Shown here in pieces: positions 1-11,199 of a DNA stretch of 64,000 bases. The stretch spans positions 72,280,283 through 72,344,282 of the forward strand of contig NC_135719.1 of NCBI RefSeq assembly GCF_964656455.1. Direction: 5' to 3'. This DNA comes from Halichoerus grypus (taxonomy: Eukaryota; Chordata; Mammalia; Carnivora; Phocidae). The translations under genes and the position numbers were made by a program. Within the stretch, counting starts at the first letter, position 1. Each line of letters starts with the position of its first letter. The notes under the pieces were generated by a model that searched no databases, was not told the origin of the DNA, and was given only the letters and a program-made list of their open reading frames with translations.

Positions 1-83
1 AAGACTACAGAGGTAGAGCCATGATCCCTCTAGGTCATTTATAATTAAAACATGAAGTTAGCAGAGCCTAGGATTGATTTGTC

Positions 84-158
84 ATGCTTCTCTCCTCTCC
101 TCTTCTCTCCTCTTTCCTTCTTTCCCCTTTCCTGCCCCTACACAGCACAACACAACAC

Positions 159-190
<32 letters not shown>
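84..190. repeat. Pyrimidine tract followed by (CA)n microsatellite
   Basis: A C/T-only-like tract (about 84-139, CTCTCC/TTCC units) runs into CACAA units and then an uninterrupted CA repeat at 161-190. Any frame across it is simple-sequence translation, not protein. Confidence 0.9.
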
Positions 191-191
<1 letters not shown>

Positions 192-984
192 CCCTCAGAA
201 TTGGATGAAAGCCTAATGGTAATTCCATACCAACTTTTAATCTATCCAAATTACCAGGTTCCCACTGCCATATGCCAAGGTACCAGTGAGCTTTCTGGTG
301 CCACCCAGCAATTCAGAGTTGTTATGATGGTCAGATGATAGCTACGCCCTTGTTGCAGTTTGCTTTATGAACTCCCCTTGCTTATGGCTTTTTAACTTTG
401 CAATAATGAGCCCCTTCATGCTGAAATGGAGTCCAAGGAATGGAGAAGGGATTCCAGTCTAAATGAGAAAAGGAGAATCAAACTAAACACCCATTTTCAA
501 ACCATAAGGCAGAAGAAAACAGGGGCAGGAACTAGTTGTTAAAAATGTTGTTTTTATAGGACTCATTGCAAAAAAAATCCCTTTTATGTAAAAGACTACC
601 TACATTCATTGATTGAAAATAAAAATTAGAGCATGCATTTATGGGGTTTTTTTGTTTAATTTTTAGTTACAAATCTATTCTTCATTACGTTTTCTTTGAT
701 TTGGTCATTTTCTACCTTGACTATTGAAAGATTCTCGTACAAACTCAAAATATGAATTGGCTGAATTAAACAAATAGAGAAAAACCCTTCCACCACATCT
801 TCATATTTTACCCTTTTACTGGCCCTTGAAGAGCTACCCAAATCCTTTTATCATCAAATAGAACCCCCTTTGTCCTGTAGAGCATAGCCAACGTCCTATC
901 ACACTTGAAGACCTCATCTCAGTATCTTCCATGGGGTTCTCACTTAATCTCCTTAGTTACCTTCTTCCATTCTTTCATTCCACT
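191..984. other. No recognisable feature
   Basis: Non-repetitive AT-rich sequence. I see no family signature, RNA gene or exon-like frame. Confidence 0.5.
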
Positions 985-1215
985 AATGTTTATGTACTCA
1001 AAATATAGCAGGGACAAATAAGAATAGAACTCCCAGCCCTTATTTGAATGGAAAAAGAGACAGACAATAAAGAAAATAAATATTTACCATATCTTGTATG
1101 TTTTATGGTGCCAGGTTGAGGGAAAAAATTAAAATAAAGAAGGGATGTGGTGATATTGTGTGTTTTCCCACTTCAAGAGAGTAGTCAAGGACCACCTCCC
1201 TGAGAAAGTGGTCCC
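985..1215 (+). repeat. Possible ancient interspersed repeat, family unassigned
   Basis: The stretch has the flow of a common old mammalian repeat: a 'present in ... cattle of tissue' type A-rich line of ACAGACAATAAA followed by a GGTG-rich part and a block reading CCTCCCTGAGAAAGTGG. I recognise the pattern but cannot name the family. RepeatMasker would settle it. Confidence 0.3.
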
Positions 1216-1369
1216 GTCACCCCAGCTTGTCAGAAGACAGATAATATCACCATGCTTGTTGTCTTTTGAGTTGAAACCCTCAAACAACTTTCAATCAGTT
1301 GTTTGAACAGTGTTTTTATTTAATATGTTCTGTACTCAATGTAGGGGGTACTGTGAGGAAAGCAAAGAA

Positions 1370-1851
1370 TTAACAGAAATAAAAGATAATTTTAAAAAGG
1401 TTTTGCCATTTCAAATAGATTCCACCTTCTTGAGGGTAGAAATAAACTATACGAATCATCATATACTTTAAGAACTTGATACAAATTATACTATAAAAGA
1501 GCTGTTTGCTATAGGCTGGGTGGTCCGAAAAGGCTTTATCTAGTAGCTTGCTTATGGTCTGACATAGGTGACAAGAGAAGGACATTGGAACTGAGGGGAG
1601 CAACAGGGCTTCTGCAGTCTCTAGTTCCTCAACAGAGTTTTTAAATAATCTATGGGTTAATGCATTTGGAGCTCCAAGATAAGTTTCAACTTTTTTTCCA
1701 AGGCTCTCTCCTTCCAGCATACATTGTCTTCTTTCCTCGTGCCGAATTTTCTCTTTGGTGGTTTGGATAATTATGAGTTCAGTATTCAGAGCCATGTTCT
1801 CTTCAATTTTATTTTTCCTGAACCCCTCATGAGCACCAGGCTCTGCATCGG
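1370..1851 (-). CDS. Candidate terminal coding exon or decayed exon, unknown product
   Basis: On the minus strand an open frame runs about 480 nt from position 1851 to a TAA at 1370-1372. Immediately upstream (plus 1852-1891) is a long T-rich tract followed by TTTTGGTAG or GATGCAG, either of which would serve as a splice acceptor. About 50 nt past the stop is AATAAA (plus 1315-1320 reads TTTATT), followed by T/G-rich sequence as expected downstream of a poly(A) site. The first ~110 residues are charged and helix-like (rich in E, K, R, with LNTEL and KEKIRHEERR) with Cys pairs near residue 125. The last ~45 residues are hydrophobic and aromatic and look like translated noncoding sequence. I recognise no family. 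It could be a genuine last exon, a dead exon, or chance; an AT-rich window gives some long frames by accident. Confidence 0.25.
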
Positions 1852-2624
1852 CTACCAAAATGAAAAACAAACAATCAAAAAAAAAAAAAACAGTGACCTT
1901 CCTCTCAGGGAACTACCAAACTGGTAAATGACCTAACAGCCATACAATTATGGTAGATAATGCTCATTCTTTCTCAGAATCCACTCTTCCCTGATTTTTT
2001 TTCACTGGGCATATGACAATCCAGAAAGAAGCAACATGTCTAGTCTCCTTTGTAGGTAAAGGTAGCCTCGCTTCTGGCCAATGAGTGGTAAAAAGAAGGG
2101 ACATAACTCTTTCTTTAAAATCCATTTATGGCTGGTTTCTGCTTCTGACTGCTAAAGAACCAGTATACTTACATGAACAACTAGAAAACCAGATAAAATA
2201 TATGAAACAACTCTTTCAAACATTGAGACAGTAAGCAGAACAAGGCTGTGATCACTGAGAAAACGGAAACAGAGATGAAGCCTGCTATTGGCCTTGACTT
2301 CTGTCTATAGAAGATGGCCTGAGGGGGAAGATCCCCAGCAAGTGCATGAGAGCTTGCTGAGCTGAAAAGACAAACATTGGCTTTTAAGAAGGCTGAAGCA
2401 GCCAGAATTTGTAGGACAGAGAGGAGCGATCTATGCAGAGAAACATTCATAAAAATCCCTTTAACTATGTGTGTATACAGTGAAACTCCACAAAAAGCAA
2501 CTGCTAGGGGAAAATAACTATCAGGGAAGTATAAGCTGAACAACTCCTAGAGCTTTAACTAGGTTGAGAGATACTCAAACTCTTTTCATCTAGAGCAGAG
2601 AAACCTCTTTAAACCCTCAGGAGA

Positions 2625-2797
2625 GGGGCGCCTGGGTGGCGCAGTCGGTTAAGCATCTATCTTCGGCTCAGGTCATGATCCCAGGGTCCTGGGATGGAGC
2701 CCCGCATCGAGCCTGCTTCTCCCTCTCCCACTGCCCCTGCTTGTGCTTGATCTCTCTCTGTCAAATAAATATATAAAATCTTTATAAACAAACAAAC
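2625..2797 (+). mobile_element. SINEC (CAN-SINE), internally deleted
   Basis: Starts with the tRNA-Lys-derived head (GGGGCGCCTGGGTGGC), continues through CTCAGGTCATGATCC, a CT-rich part, AAATAAAT and an A-rich tail. A segment of roughly 25-30 bp (the usual GGGCTCCCTGCTC... box) is missing, so the text jumps from GCATCGA to GCCTGCTTC. Imperfect target duplications: ACCCTCAGGAGA before, ACACTGAGGAGA after. Confidence 0.95.
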
Positions 2798-3314
2798 ACT
2801 GAGGAGATTCAATAAAGAACCTAGAAGGGTCATGACTTGGTACTATGGCAGAATTATTCCTAGAGTAAAGGCTACTCTAAACCAATCCTAACAAAGCTTA
2901 AAAACAAACAATAAAGCTTAAAAAAAAAAACTTGGAAATGCAAACTTTGCAAGTAACCTAATTACTTAACAAGCCTACTTCAACACTCTTTAAGGGAAGA
3001 AAACATAGTAAATACTCATTATTGTAACATGCATAATATCATATCATATATCATATTCGATAAAAATTTGCTACATAAGCAAAGATGCAGCCAACTGTTA
3101 CCACAAAATAGGAGAAAATACAAGCAGAACCAGAAATGACATTGATGATGAAATTAAAAGAAAATTATTTTAAATCAACTCTTACAAACGTGATCAATAG
3201 TTCCTAAAGAACAGCATGATCATAATAAAGAAATAAGTCAATAATAAAAGAACTTCTAGAGATGAAAAATAGTGTCTGAAATAAAAATGTATTTAACAGA
3301 ATTAATAATTTTTA

Positions 3315-3513
3315 TTTATTTTTTATTAAGACTTTATTTATTTATTTGACAGAGAGAGAGAGCGAGAGCAGGAACACAAACAGGGGGAGTGGGAGAGGGA
3401 GAAGCAGGCTCTCCGCGGAGCAGGGAGCCCGATGCGGGGCTCGATCCCAGGACCCTGGGATCATGACCTGAGCCGAACGCAGATGCTTAACAACTGAGCC
3501 ACCCAGGTGCCCC
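3315..3513 (-). mobile_element. SINEC with 18-bp target duplications
   Basis: Reverse-strand element: T-rich tail, TTTATTTATTTGACAGAGAG, GAGAAGCAGG, ATCATGACCTGAGCC and the head complement GAGCCACCCAGGTGCCCC. Flanked by CAGAATTAATAATTTTTA at 3297-3314 and again at 3514-3531, a perfect duplication. It lies inside the old L1M piece. Confidence 0.97.
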
Positions 3514-3600
3514 CAGAATTAATAATTTTTAATAAAGAACTCTAATACATAATTTTAGTAATTATGATAAATAATTTTATAATAAATAATTTTTTCGGGT

Positions 3601-4148
3601 AACAAAGTCCAGTCTATTTCTAATCCAAATATTGCAAATATACAAAAATTGCCAAGACAAAGTTGAATACAACCAGATTTATTTACACAGTGCTAAAGAA
3701 ATTCGAGTTCAATTTCCATTTTGTGAAATTTTGTTATAGGGTCTGGCTTTGTTGTGTAACTGACATGGGTCATTGAAACTTGATTATTCCACCACACATG
3801 CAATTTTCTGTTCCAGGAGAACAGAAAACTTGGGGTTTTAGCGCACATGCGGTAATGATGTTAATATTGCTTTATACTTTAATAGGGAGGCAGCTGTCCC
3901 ATAGCTTGGGAAGAGGGCAGAGAAGCTCAGAAAGGGAAGAAGAGACAAAAGAGGGTTGAACAATAAAGACATGGGGACCCTGAACATTTCTGTGTATGAG
4001 GATAAGGAGGGTACTTCACAGGTAGGGGACCCTGAGTAAGGGAGAAGTCAAGACTGGCTTTGAGGGTACAAGACTGGGATGATCAGGCCACCAGGGATGA
4101 TGCAGCAGAGGTAGTGTCATCAGGGGTATAATTCCTTCACCCAACCCT
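3601..4148. other. No recognisable feature
   Basis: Non-repetitive sequence with purine-rich stretches (3890-3960). Nothing supportable. Confidence 0.5.
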
Positions 4149-4332
4149 GGGATGTAATGTGCCTCTGTGCACCCTTGTTATGACTGTAGAAACTTCTCCC
4201 TGATGTGTCCCTCTTCTCCAAGGCAGAAGCCAGAACTCTCTCCGCTGAGATTCCCTTTTAGGTGGGGCATAGGCATGTGACTTGGGTTCTGCCAATGTAT
4301 CCCCCTGCCAGGGGATGTAATGTGCCTCTGTG
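4149..4332. repeat. 142-bp insertion (copy A of a local duplication) between 21-bp direct repeats
   Basis: The 21-bp string at 4149-4169 (beginning GGGATGTAATGTGCC) recurs exactly at 4312-4332. Between them lies a segment (4169-4296) that is 124/128 identical, without gaps, to 6014-6141. The direct repeats look like a target-site duplication around a copied-in segment. There is no poly(A) at either end, so an ordinary retroposon is not evident. Confidence 0.8.
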
Positions 4333-5284
4333 GAGAAACTAAATTATTCTGCCTATGCTGAAGAATGGAAAGAGAGAAGTGGGAAAACATGCAAAATAAT
4401 GGAATGAGAGTAGAAAAGGAAAAATCCTATGGTGTTAGATTTTATTAAAAGTATCAAGCTGTACAGATAGATATAGATGTAAATATTTCCCAGCTTTGTC
4501 AACTGTAAGAAACTAGAAGCAATGATTCTCAATAGGAATGAACATACTAGCATCTACATCCTGGCATCTAAACATCATTTCATTTTTCTCTAAAAGGAAC
4601 TAGTGATTCTTAGAAAAATGCTGATTCTAGCCTTGGGGCAGGAAAAGTTTTAGGTGTTCTTGAAACATCTTGTTGAGCTAAAAATTAAGGGAATGCTGAA
4701 CATCTGATAGATCCATGTCAGAATGACACAGGAATCAGTTGGAAGGGCTTCCCATTGGCTAAATTTGGATAATTTTGAACGTCAAAGTAGAAACTGTCAG
4801 TAATATATTACAACATATTGAATAAGAAAATAAATTAATGAGTTGATACTCGTAAGAACAAATGAATGAATGAAGTAATGAACTGGAAGGGGAAACCCTC
4901 TTTTACAAAGGAATGCCAACTAATAATGTAGAAGATATGGCAGAATGTGAAAATCTTTATTTTGCAATCATCATAGTCATAATTGATTCAGCAAAGAATC
5001 GTCTGTGTATGCTAAAATCATTGGTGAAAAGATTGTCAGGAAGCAAAATATTCACACAGTCTCAGAGTATCACTTTTAACTACACAGAAAAATAACTTTC
5101 TAAAGAAGAAATCTAGAGTCCACCAACTTAATCAACTGATTCAACTTAATATTACCAATAAGGAAATAAACTGGTATCGGGTGGCTTATTTTAGAAATTA
5201 CTGAGGATACATCATCACCTATGTAGCATTTCCACCAAATGTGTTTAATCTAAATCTAGTCATGAGAAAACAACCATATAAATT
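4333..5284. other. No recognisable feature
   Basis: AT-rich unique sequence with a small GATA/ATAG patch near 4465-4480. The short frames here lack coding character. Confidence 0.45.
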
Positions 5285-5302
5285 CAAATTGAGGGACATT
5301 CT

Positions 5303-5502
5303 TTTTTTTTTTTTTAAGATTTTATTTATTTATTTGACAGAGAGAGACACAGTGAGAGAGGGAACACAAGCAGGGGGAGTGGGAGAGGGAGAAGCAGGCT
5401 TCCCGAGGAGCAGGGAGCCCGATGTGGGGCTCGATCCCAGGACCCTGGGATCATGACCTGAGCCGAAGGCAGACACTTAACAACTGAGCCACCCAGGTGC
5501 CC
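5303..5502 (-). mobile_element. SINEC with 18-bp target duplications
   Basis: T-tail, TTTATTTATTTGACAGAGAG, GAGAAGCAGGCTTCCCG, ATCATGACCTGAGCC, then GAGCCACCCAGGTGCCC. CAAATTGAGGGACATTCT is found at 5285-5302 and 5503-5520, perfectly conserved. That indicates a fairly recent insertion. Confidence 0.97.
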
Positions 5503-5520
5503 CAAATTGAGGGACATTCT

Positions 5521-6013
5521 GAAAAACAACTGTCTTCTGGACTCTCCAAAGCAAACAAAATTGATCAATCTAGGTGAAAGGTATATGAGTATTTATTGAA
5601 CTATTGTAACTTTTCTATAAGTTGGGGAACATAACACAGAATAAACTAAAAAAATAAAAAATAAAAATAAAGGATCAGTAGGCCTTGAGTTGAATGCCTA
5701 CAATATACTCATGTTAATCAAATGCATATGTTTCATGCATCCCAATCTCACCCCCCCCATTTTTAAGGGTGTTTACTTTTTTTTTTCTACTTGTGATCCA
5801 GGTAAAAAATGTGTTTGGTTGCAAAATGTTGAGTAAACAAGAGTCTTTAATATAATTAATAAGAAAAATGGCCATGAAGAAAAATAAGGAGCTTATGTAT
5901 AGTTAGTTGCATGGCAAAACAAGATTATGAAATGTCATCGATAGCTAGGAAATAGTACACAGTCTAAATTGTAAAGGACATCCTTCATGTGGTAGCCATC
6001 CAGAATCATATGA
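5521..6013. other. No recognisable feature
   Basis: AT-rich sequence with A-rich runs near 5646-5672 and a short C8 run at about 5750. No gene or family seen. Confidence 0.45.
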
Positions 6014-6141
6014 GCACCCTTGTTATGATTGTAGAAACTTCTACCTGATGTGTCCCTCTTCTCCAAGGCAGAAGCCAGAACTCTCTCCACTGAGATTCCC
6101 TTTTAGGTGGGGCATAGGCATGTGACTTGGGTTCTGACAAT
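6014..6141. repeat. Copy B of the 128-bp local duplication (probable source)
   Basis: Collinear with 4169-4296 at a constant offset of 1845 bp, with four substitutions and no gap. This copy has no flanking direct repeats, which makes it the likelier source of copy A. The wording (GGTGGGGCATAGGCATGTGACTTGG-like, cut here) resembles old mammalian repeats, so both could also belong to a dispersed family. Confidence 0.75.
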
Positions 6142-6896
6142 CAAATACATCCATAGAAGTCGTTGATTTGTAATTGATCCATGTAAGGAGAGAGGATGGA
6201 AAATCCATGTTTCAGTTAGTGTGGCAGAAGACACACCTGGTTTTTGGAGCCAAGAATGGAAAGCTTCTGTCATCAAGTCACCAGTATCATCTTTGCAGTC
6301 TGGAAGGTCTGGGCTGAACCAGCCACAGCAAGTCTGTCTTTCCTAGGGCAGCTCTGGGAGTGTGGTTTGGGCTCTCTTCCTAGCTGCAAAGCCTCAGTCT
6401 GTCTCTCTACACCCTAAGGAAACTGGTGAGCTTCCCGATTTCCTTTAACGAATTCCTTTTCTGTTTAAACTAACTAGAGTCAATTCTGGTTTTGCTACTG
6501 AGAACCCTGGTAGGTATGACACTCTAGCTGACTTCCAGATTTACCATCTCCCGTAGAATTTTAGGATATTCCAGATTAGAATCCCTTCCACCATTTTCAA
6601 AGAATGGTTAATCTCACTTGCAAATACTTATATATTATGAACAGTGATGATGGGCATTATTTTGTTAAACATAAAAATATGAGGAGGATCATAATATTCA
6701 CAGGGTCGGTGGTTCTTAGATTCTGAAAACATTTCCATATACCTTTCAGTGGGTCTTTTAGTTTGTCAAAACCTCAATCACATGTGGTGATTTTGAGAGA
6801 TTTAATCCATACATTTCTAATTTACATTGATTCAACTCATTCAGGTGGGTCTCCAAGATGATAAAATAATGCCCAAGAAGGCAGAGGGGTCTGTTA

Positions 6897-6932
<36 letters not shown>

Positions 6933-7730
6933 AATTGCGTGTACTTGACTGGAGTACCTCCAATTTCAGAGAGTTGAAATACGTTCAGAACATGGCTTGA
7001 TTATTTTCCTTTACCTCAATCTCAGTTTCATTTGAAGCAGTTGTGGTGGTATACTTTGTGCTGCTTATTTCCTTCGTAGCTTAGTCATTCTTCGGTTGTT
7101 TATAGCTGAAATACAATCTGAGTTCAGGATGTCTTTGCAGCACTTCTAGTGAGGTTGGACTCATCTTTCCTGAGTTAAAGTTTACATGACAGGGAAATGT
7201 CAGTGATTTAGGTTCACAGTAATACTAATAGAGTAAAAACCAGTTTTGTTTTGTTTTGCCCTATCAGCCCCATTTGCTTTGGATTTAACCCAAGAGATAC
7301 AGTTGTTGATGAGGCCAGAGAGGAAAGAGTAAGGAAATCTTTGCAGTTCTTGTCTAAGTCCATCAAATCCCCCTTACCAACTATCACCAATCCATCCAAC
7401 CCAGTTCAAGTCCATTGAACTAAGTTGGTTAATCTAATAGACCACTTCACTAGCTGTATTTTATTTTCACTGCATAAAATTCTTTTTTTTCACCCTCTGC
7501 ATAAAATTCTTAATCTCCACATTATTCTATGGCTGTCCCAGGAGACTGTGTACCCTCCCCACCCAATGGTTTCTCTTCTTGGTAGAAATAAAAGAATGGC
7601 TATTTGGGATGACATTATAATTTAATCTCCTGAAAAGTTTCTTTTTATAGGAATTTTATTCATGTTCAGTGAAAATGTATTGAGCACTAGTGTGTTCATG
7701 GCATTGTGCTAGGTACTCTAGTGAATATCA
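6142..7730. other. Mostly unique sequence, no gene seen
   Basis: 6142-6530 may be an ancient repeat (ends in a GTTTAAACTAACTAGAGT / ACTGAGAACCCTG pattern) that I cannot name. The rest shows no feature apart from the T29 tract listed separately. Confidence 0.4.
6901..6929. repeat. T29 homopolymer
   Basis: Twenty-nine uninterrupted T (with further Ts just before the run). It could be the tail of a minus-strand retroposed sequence lying to its right (6930-7200), but I find no convincing target duplication or recognisable source. Confidence 0.85.
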
Positions 7731-7734
7731 GACA

Positions 7735-8040
7735 CCACTCTCCTTTCTTCACTATGCTCCAACCATATTGACTTTCTTTCAGTTCCTTGTCTCTGAAAGG
7801 TCTTTCCTGCCGAAGAGCTACATACATGCTGTTCACTCTGCCTAAACTTCCCCCTACCTTGTCTATCCCTACAAATAGGCACATGCTGTTCCTGGCTGAC
7901 TCTGTCTTACTCTTGAGGCCTTGGATTAAATGTATATTCCTTTGGAGAAGCCTTTTCTAACTACTCAATGTAAGTTTTCTCTCCTAGCACCCTCTGCCTT
8001 CATAGCACATACTTTTTGATTAAATATTCAGCAAAGGGAA
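7735..8040 (+). mobile_element. L2 (LINE2) 3' region fragment
   Basis: Matches the familiar L2 3' order: '...catgctgttcc...ctgcctaaactt', 'gagaagccttttctaac', 'tagcacatac'. Old and diverged; typical of mammalian L2 relics. Confidence 0.65.
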
Positions 8041-8440
8041 AAGGCACATGGGGGGATGTCCATAGAAAACCAGGCACAAGCTTCTAAGGATCCTCTTCCA
8101 GTGTAGTCACATAGGATGTGCTCATTTCCTCCAGTGATGACTTGTGACAACATGTCACAGCAAATCTCATTAGAGACTCCAGGGTTTTTACTGGGGACTA
8201 GTCATGTAGGTACCCTCTGCCTAGCAAGTATAAAAATTTCATATTCCAAGAATGAACACAGGAATTCACCATAAACCACATTATTTGTGTAAACACTTTG
8301 GGCACAGTGAGCCACTCTTATGGTCTGGCAATGGTGAGAACCCTCCCTAAATCCAAGTTCCCAGATGCCAGCCAATGGCCAACCTTGTAAGCTGGTGTTT
8401 TGTAGATAGCTGTCTACTTTAACTCATTTCTCCCCATCTA
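8041..8440. repeat. Possible ancient LTR, family unassigned
   Basis: Contains the run ACTCCAGGGTTTTTACTGGGG, GGTACCCTCTGCCTAGCAAG and CCAGATGCCAGCCAATGGCC, a layout I associate with old mammalian LTRs. No internal retroviral sequence is present and I cannot name the family. Confidence 0.3.
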
Positions 8441-9500
8441 TCCTTTATGTGTTTGTACATGTATTTATATCTCTAGAAAAGGGAATGGCTTTTGGATTTG
8501 TATTTTAATTTCAATCCATGTTAAATAAACCATGTTTTCCTTTTTAAATGATGTAACATTAATCTAATACCTGTTTTCAGTAGTCTGCAAGAGCCAGTTG
8601 GTACCTGCTCGCAAGAGCCTATTGTTAAATGGCCAAGAATTTTGTGAGCTCCACGTTGGTAGCTTGAAATCACCTCTGGCAGGAATATCTACACCATCAT
8701 AATTGATGAATACTAAAATTAGGGCTTTTCCCACCTGTCTGGAGAGCTGGTTTTTAAACATTTACCAGCACACCATTGCCTATGTTTGTGTTCCAAGGGA
8801 AAGGGTGGGAGAGTAAAAACAATAAATTTTCACAGCTACCAAGTAAAACCCCTACTTACATTTATTTATTCATTTATTTAATAAATGTGAAATACAGAAA
8901 AAGACAAGTTTTCTGCCTTTACAGAGCTTACTATCTAGTGGGGGAGACAGATAAACAAAAATGTAGCAGATCAAATTATTCTCACATTAATATATATTTT
9001 CCCTCACTAGCATAGGAGACTTAAAAGAAAGGGAGGTATTTTTCCTTGTACTCTAAGAAGCTTTATCTATGCCAGACTCTCCAATTTTTAATAAATGTGG
9101 TGATACAGTTTTCCTGAAGACAGCTTCCCTCCCAGCAAAAAATAAATGATCAAGCTTTTGTTTTGGGACTAAAGGACAAATGAGAGAGCCTGGTCTTGGC
9201 AGAGGGAAGGCAGAACCGGCCTTCCCACAGGAAAAGGTGCTGGTTTTTCTGATCTGGGGGAGAGCAGCGTACGTAGTACAGGCCATCAATTATGACCTGT
9301 ACTAAGAGTAGTCCACCCCTTTTCCCACAATCCTAGGAGACATTTTATAACATGAAGTGCTTTGAGGATGACAGAGGCTCTGAAGGAATGGCACATGGAG
9401 GTCAGAGGGGTAACACTAAGAGGAACAGCCTTGGGAGCCAGACTAAAGATCCTTGTGCTCCCAAGCAGCAAGGAGCAAACAGCAACGTTCACAGAACTCG
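8441..9500. other. No gene; possible repeat relic at 8860-8970
   Basis: Mainly unique sequence. 8860-8970 (TTTATTCATTTATTTAATAAATG ... GAGCTTACTATCTAGTGGGGGAGACAG, abbreviated) has the look of a common old repeat. No coding evidence. Confidence 0.4.
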
Positions 9501-9504
9501 ATCT

Positions 9505-9640
9505 CACTCCAGACACTGTTCTAATTGTTTTGCATACTTTACTACTTTTAACCCACACAACAGCCCTGTGAGGTTTTTTTATACGAGAGGAAACTGAGGC
9601 ACAGCAAGGCTAGACAACATCGCACATACCTGGGAAGTGT
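9505..9640 (-). mobile_element. MIR SINE relic
   Basis: Reverse-strand MIR core: 'acaacagccctgtgaggt' followed by 'gaggaaactgaggcacagcaaggct'. Ancient tRNA-derived SINE shared by all mammals. Confidence 0.8.
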
Positions 9641-9734
9641 CAGTTTTATACTTGGTTTGGCCCCAGAAGCCACTGAAAGAACCACCACAGTGTTTTTGCT
9701 TACAGATATTAGATTTTCTTTCTTTTTTTGAATT

Positions 9735-11195
9735 TCATTGTATTTATTTTTTTCCAGATTTATTGCACTACAATTGATATATAACACTGTGTAAGTTTAC
9801 GGTGTACCATGTAATAATTTGATATATGTATGTGTTGCACAATGATTACCACAGTAAGATTGGTTAGCATCCATCACCTCACATAGTTACAGTTATTTTT
9901 TCCTGTGATGAGAACTTTTAAGATCTACTCTTTTAGCACCTTGCAAATATGCAATACAGTGTTGTCAACTGTGGTCACCATACAGCACATTTATATCTCC
10001 AGAACTTATTCATCTTGTAACTGGGAGTTTGTACTCTCTGGCTACTTTTAGCCATTTCCCTCACCCCACACCCCCTGCATCTGGAAACTACCAATCTGTT
10101 CTTTGTTTCTATGAATTTGCTTGTTTTAGACTCCACATATAAGTAAGATCATATAGTATGTGTCTTTGTCTATCTGGCTTTGACTTGTTTCACTTAGCAT
10201 AATGCCCTCAAGTTTCATCCATGTTACAAATGGCAGGATTTCCTTGTTTTTATGACTGAATAATATTCCTCTGTGTGTGTGTCGTGTGTGTGTGTGTGTG
10301 TGTGTGTGTGTATCACATTTTCTTTATCCGTTCATGTGCTGATGGACACTTAGGTTATTTCCATATATTGGCTATTGTAAATAATGCAGTGAATATTAAA
10401 GATGTAAATATCTCTGAGAATGATTTCCTTTCCTTCAGATATCTACGCAGAAGTGGAAAGTTTGGATCATATGATTGTTCTATTTTTAATTTTTTGAAGA
10501 CCCTTCATACCGTTTTCTATAGTAGCTATATCAACTTACATTCCCACCAAGTGCACAGGGGTTCCCTTTTCTCCATGTCCTCACCAACACTTGTTTTGTT
10601 TTATCTTTTTGATAATAGCCATTCTGACAGGTGTGAGGTGATATATCATTGTGGTTTTGATTGGCATTTCCCTGATGATGAGTGGCATGGTGTAACTTTT
10701 AATGTGCCTGTGGGGAATTCGTATATCCTTTTTGGAAAAACGTCTATCCAAGTCCTTTGCCCGCTTTTTAATTGAGTTATTTGGTGATGTTTATGTTACT
10801 TGGGTATGAATTCTTTACATAGTTTAGAAATTAACCCCTTATCAGATATGCGGTTTACAAATATTTCCTCCCATTCTATAGGTTGTCTTTTCATTTTGTT
10901 GATGATTTCTTTTGCTGTGCAGAAGCTTTTTAGTTTGATGTAGTCCTACTTGTTTATTTTTACCTTTGTTGCTTGTGCTTAGAGTGTCATATGTATAAAA
11001 TCATTGCCAAGACCAGTGTCAAGGAGCTTTTTCTTTACTTTTTCTTCTAGGAGTTTTAGGGCTTCAGGTCTTAACATTTAAGTCTCAATCCAATTCAAGT
11101 TCATTTTTATGAGTGCTATAATATAGGAGTTCACTTTCATTCTTTTGCATGTGAATATCCAATTTTCCCAGCACAGATATCATATTTTCTCAAAA
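9735..11195 (-). mobile_element. 5'-truncated L1, 3' UTR and ORF2 C-terminal part
   Basis: Read on the minus strand, the 3' UTR lies at the left (tattgcactacaattgat, CATCCATCACCTCACAT) and the reverse-transcriptase C-terminal part at the right, ending at 'ccaattttcccagcacagat'. Stops and frameshifts are frequent, so ORF2 is dead. Divergence suggests an L1MA-type age. No clear target duplication. Confidence 0.85.
10272..10312. repeat. (TG)n microsatellite inside L1
   Basis: TG repeat with one C interruption, at the end-of-ORF2 site of the surrounding L1. Other L1 copies in this window carry CA/TG repeats at the same site. Confidence 0.95.
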
Positions 11196-11199
11196 GTGG

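Larger units (their letters stand above)
2150..3600 (+). mobile_element. Old L1M 5' region (interrupted by two SINEs)
   Basis: The part at about 3040-3314 and 3514-3600 matches the old mammalian L1M region upstream of and into ORF1: runs such as AACCAGAAATGACATTGATGATG and AGAACTTCTAGAGATGAAAAAT recur in that family, and related text occurs in the L1M at 27.9-28.5 kb of this window. The upstream part (2150-3040) reads like the matching 5' untranslated region but is less certain. Two carnivore SINEs are inserted in it. No open frame survives. Confidence 0.55.

Noticed and set aside
10275..10775. 166-codon plus-strand frame
   Set aside because: Antisense of L1 ORF2 beginning in a TG microsatellite.
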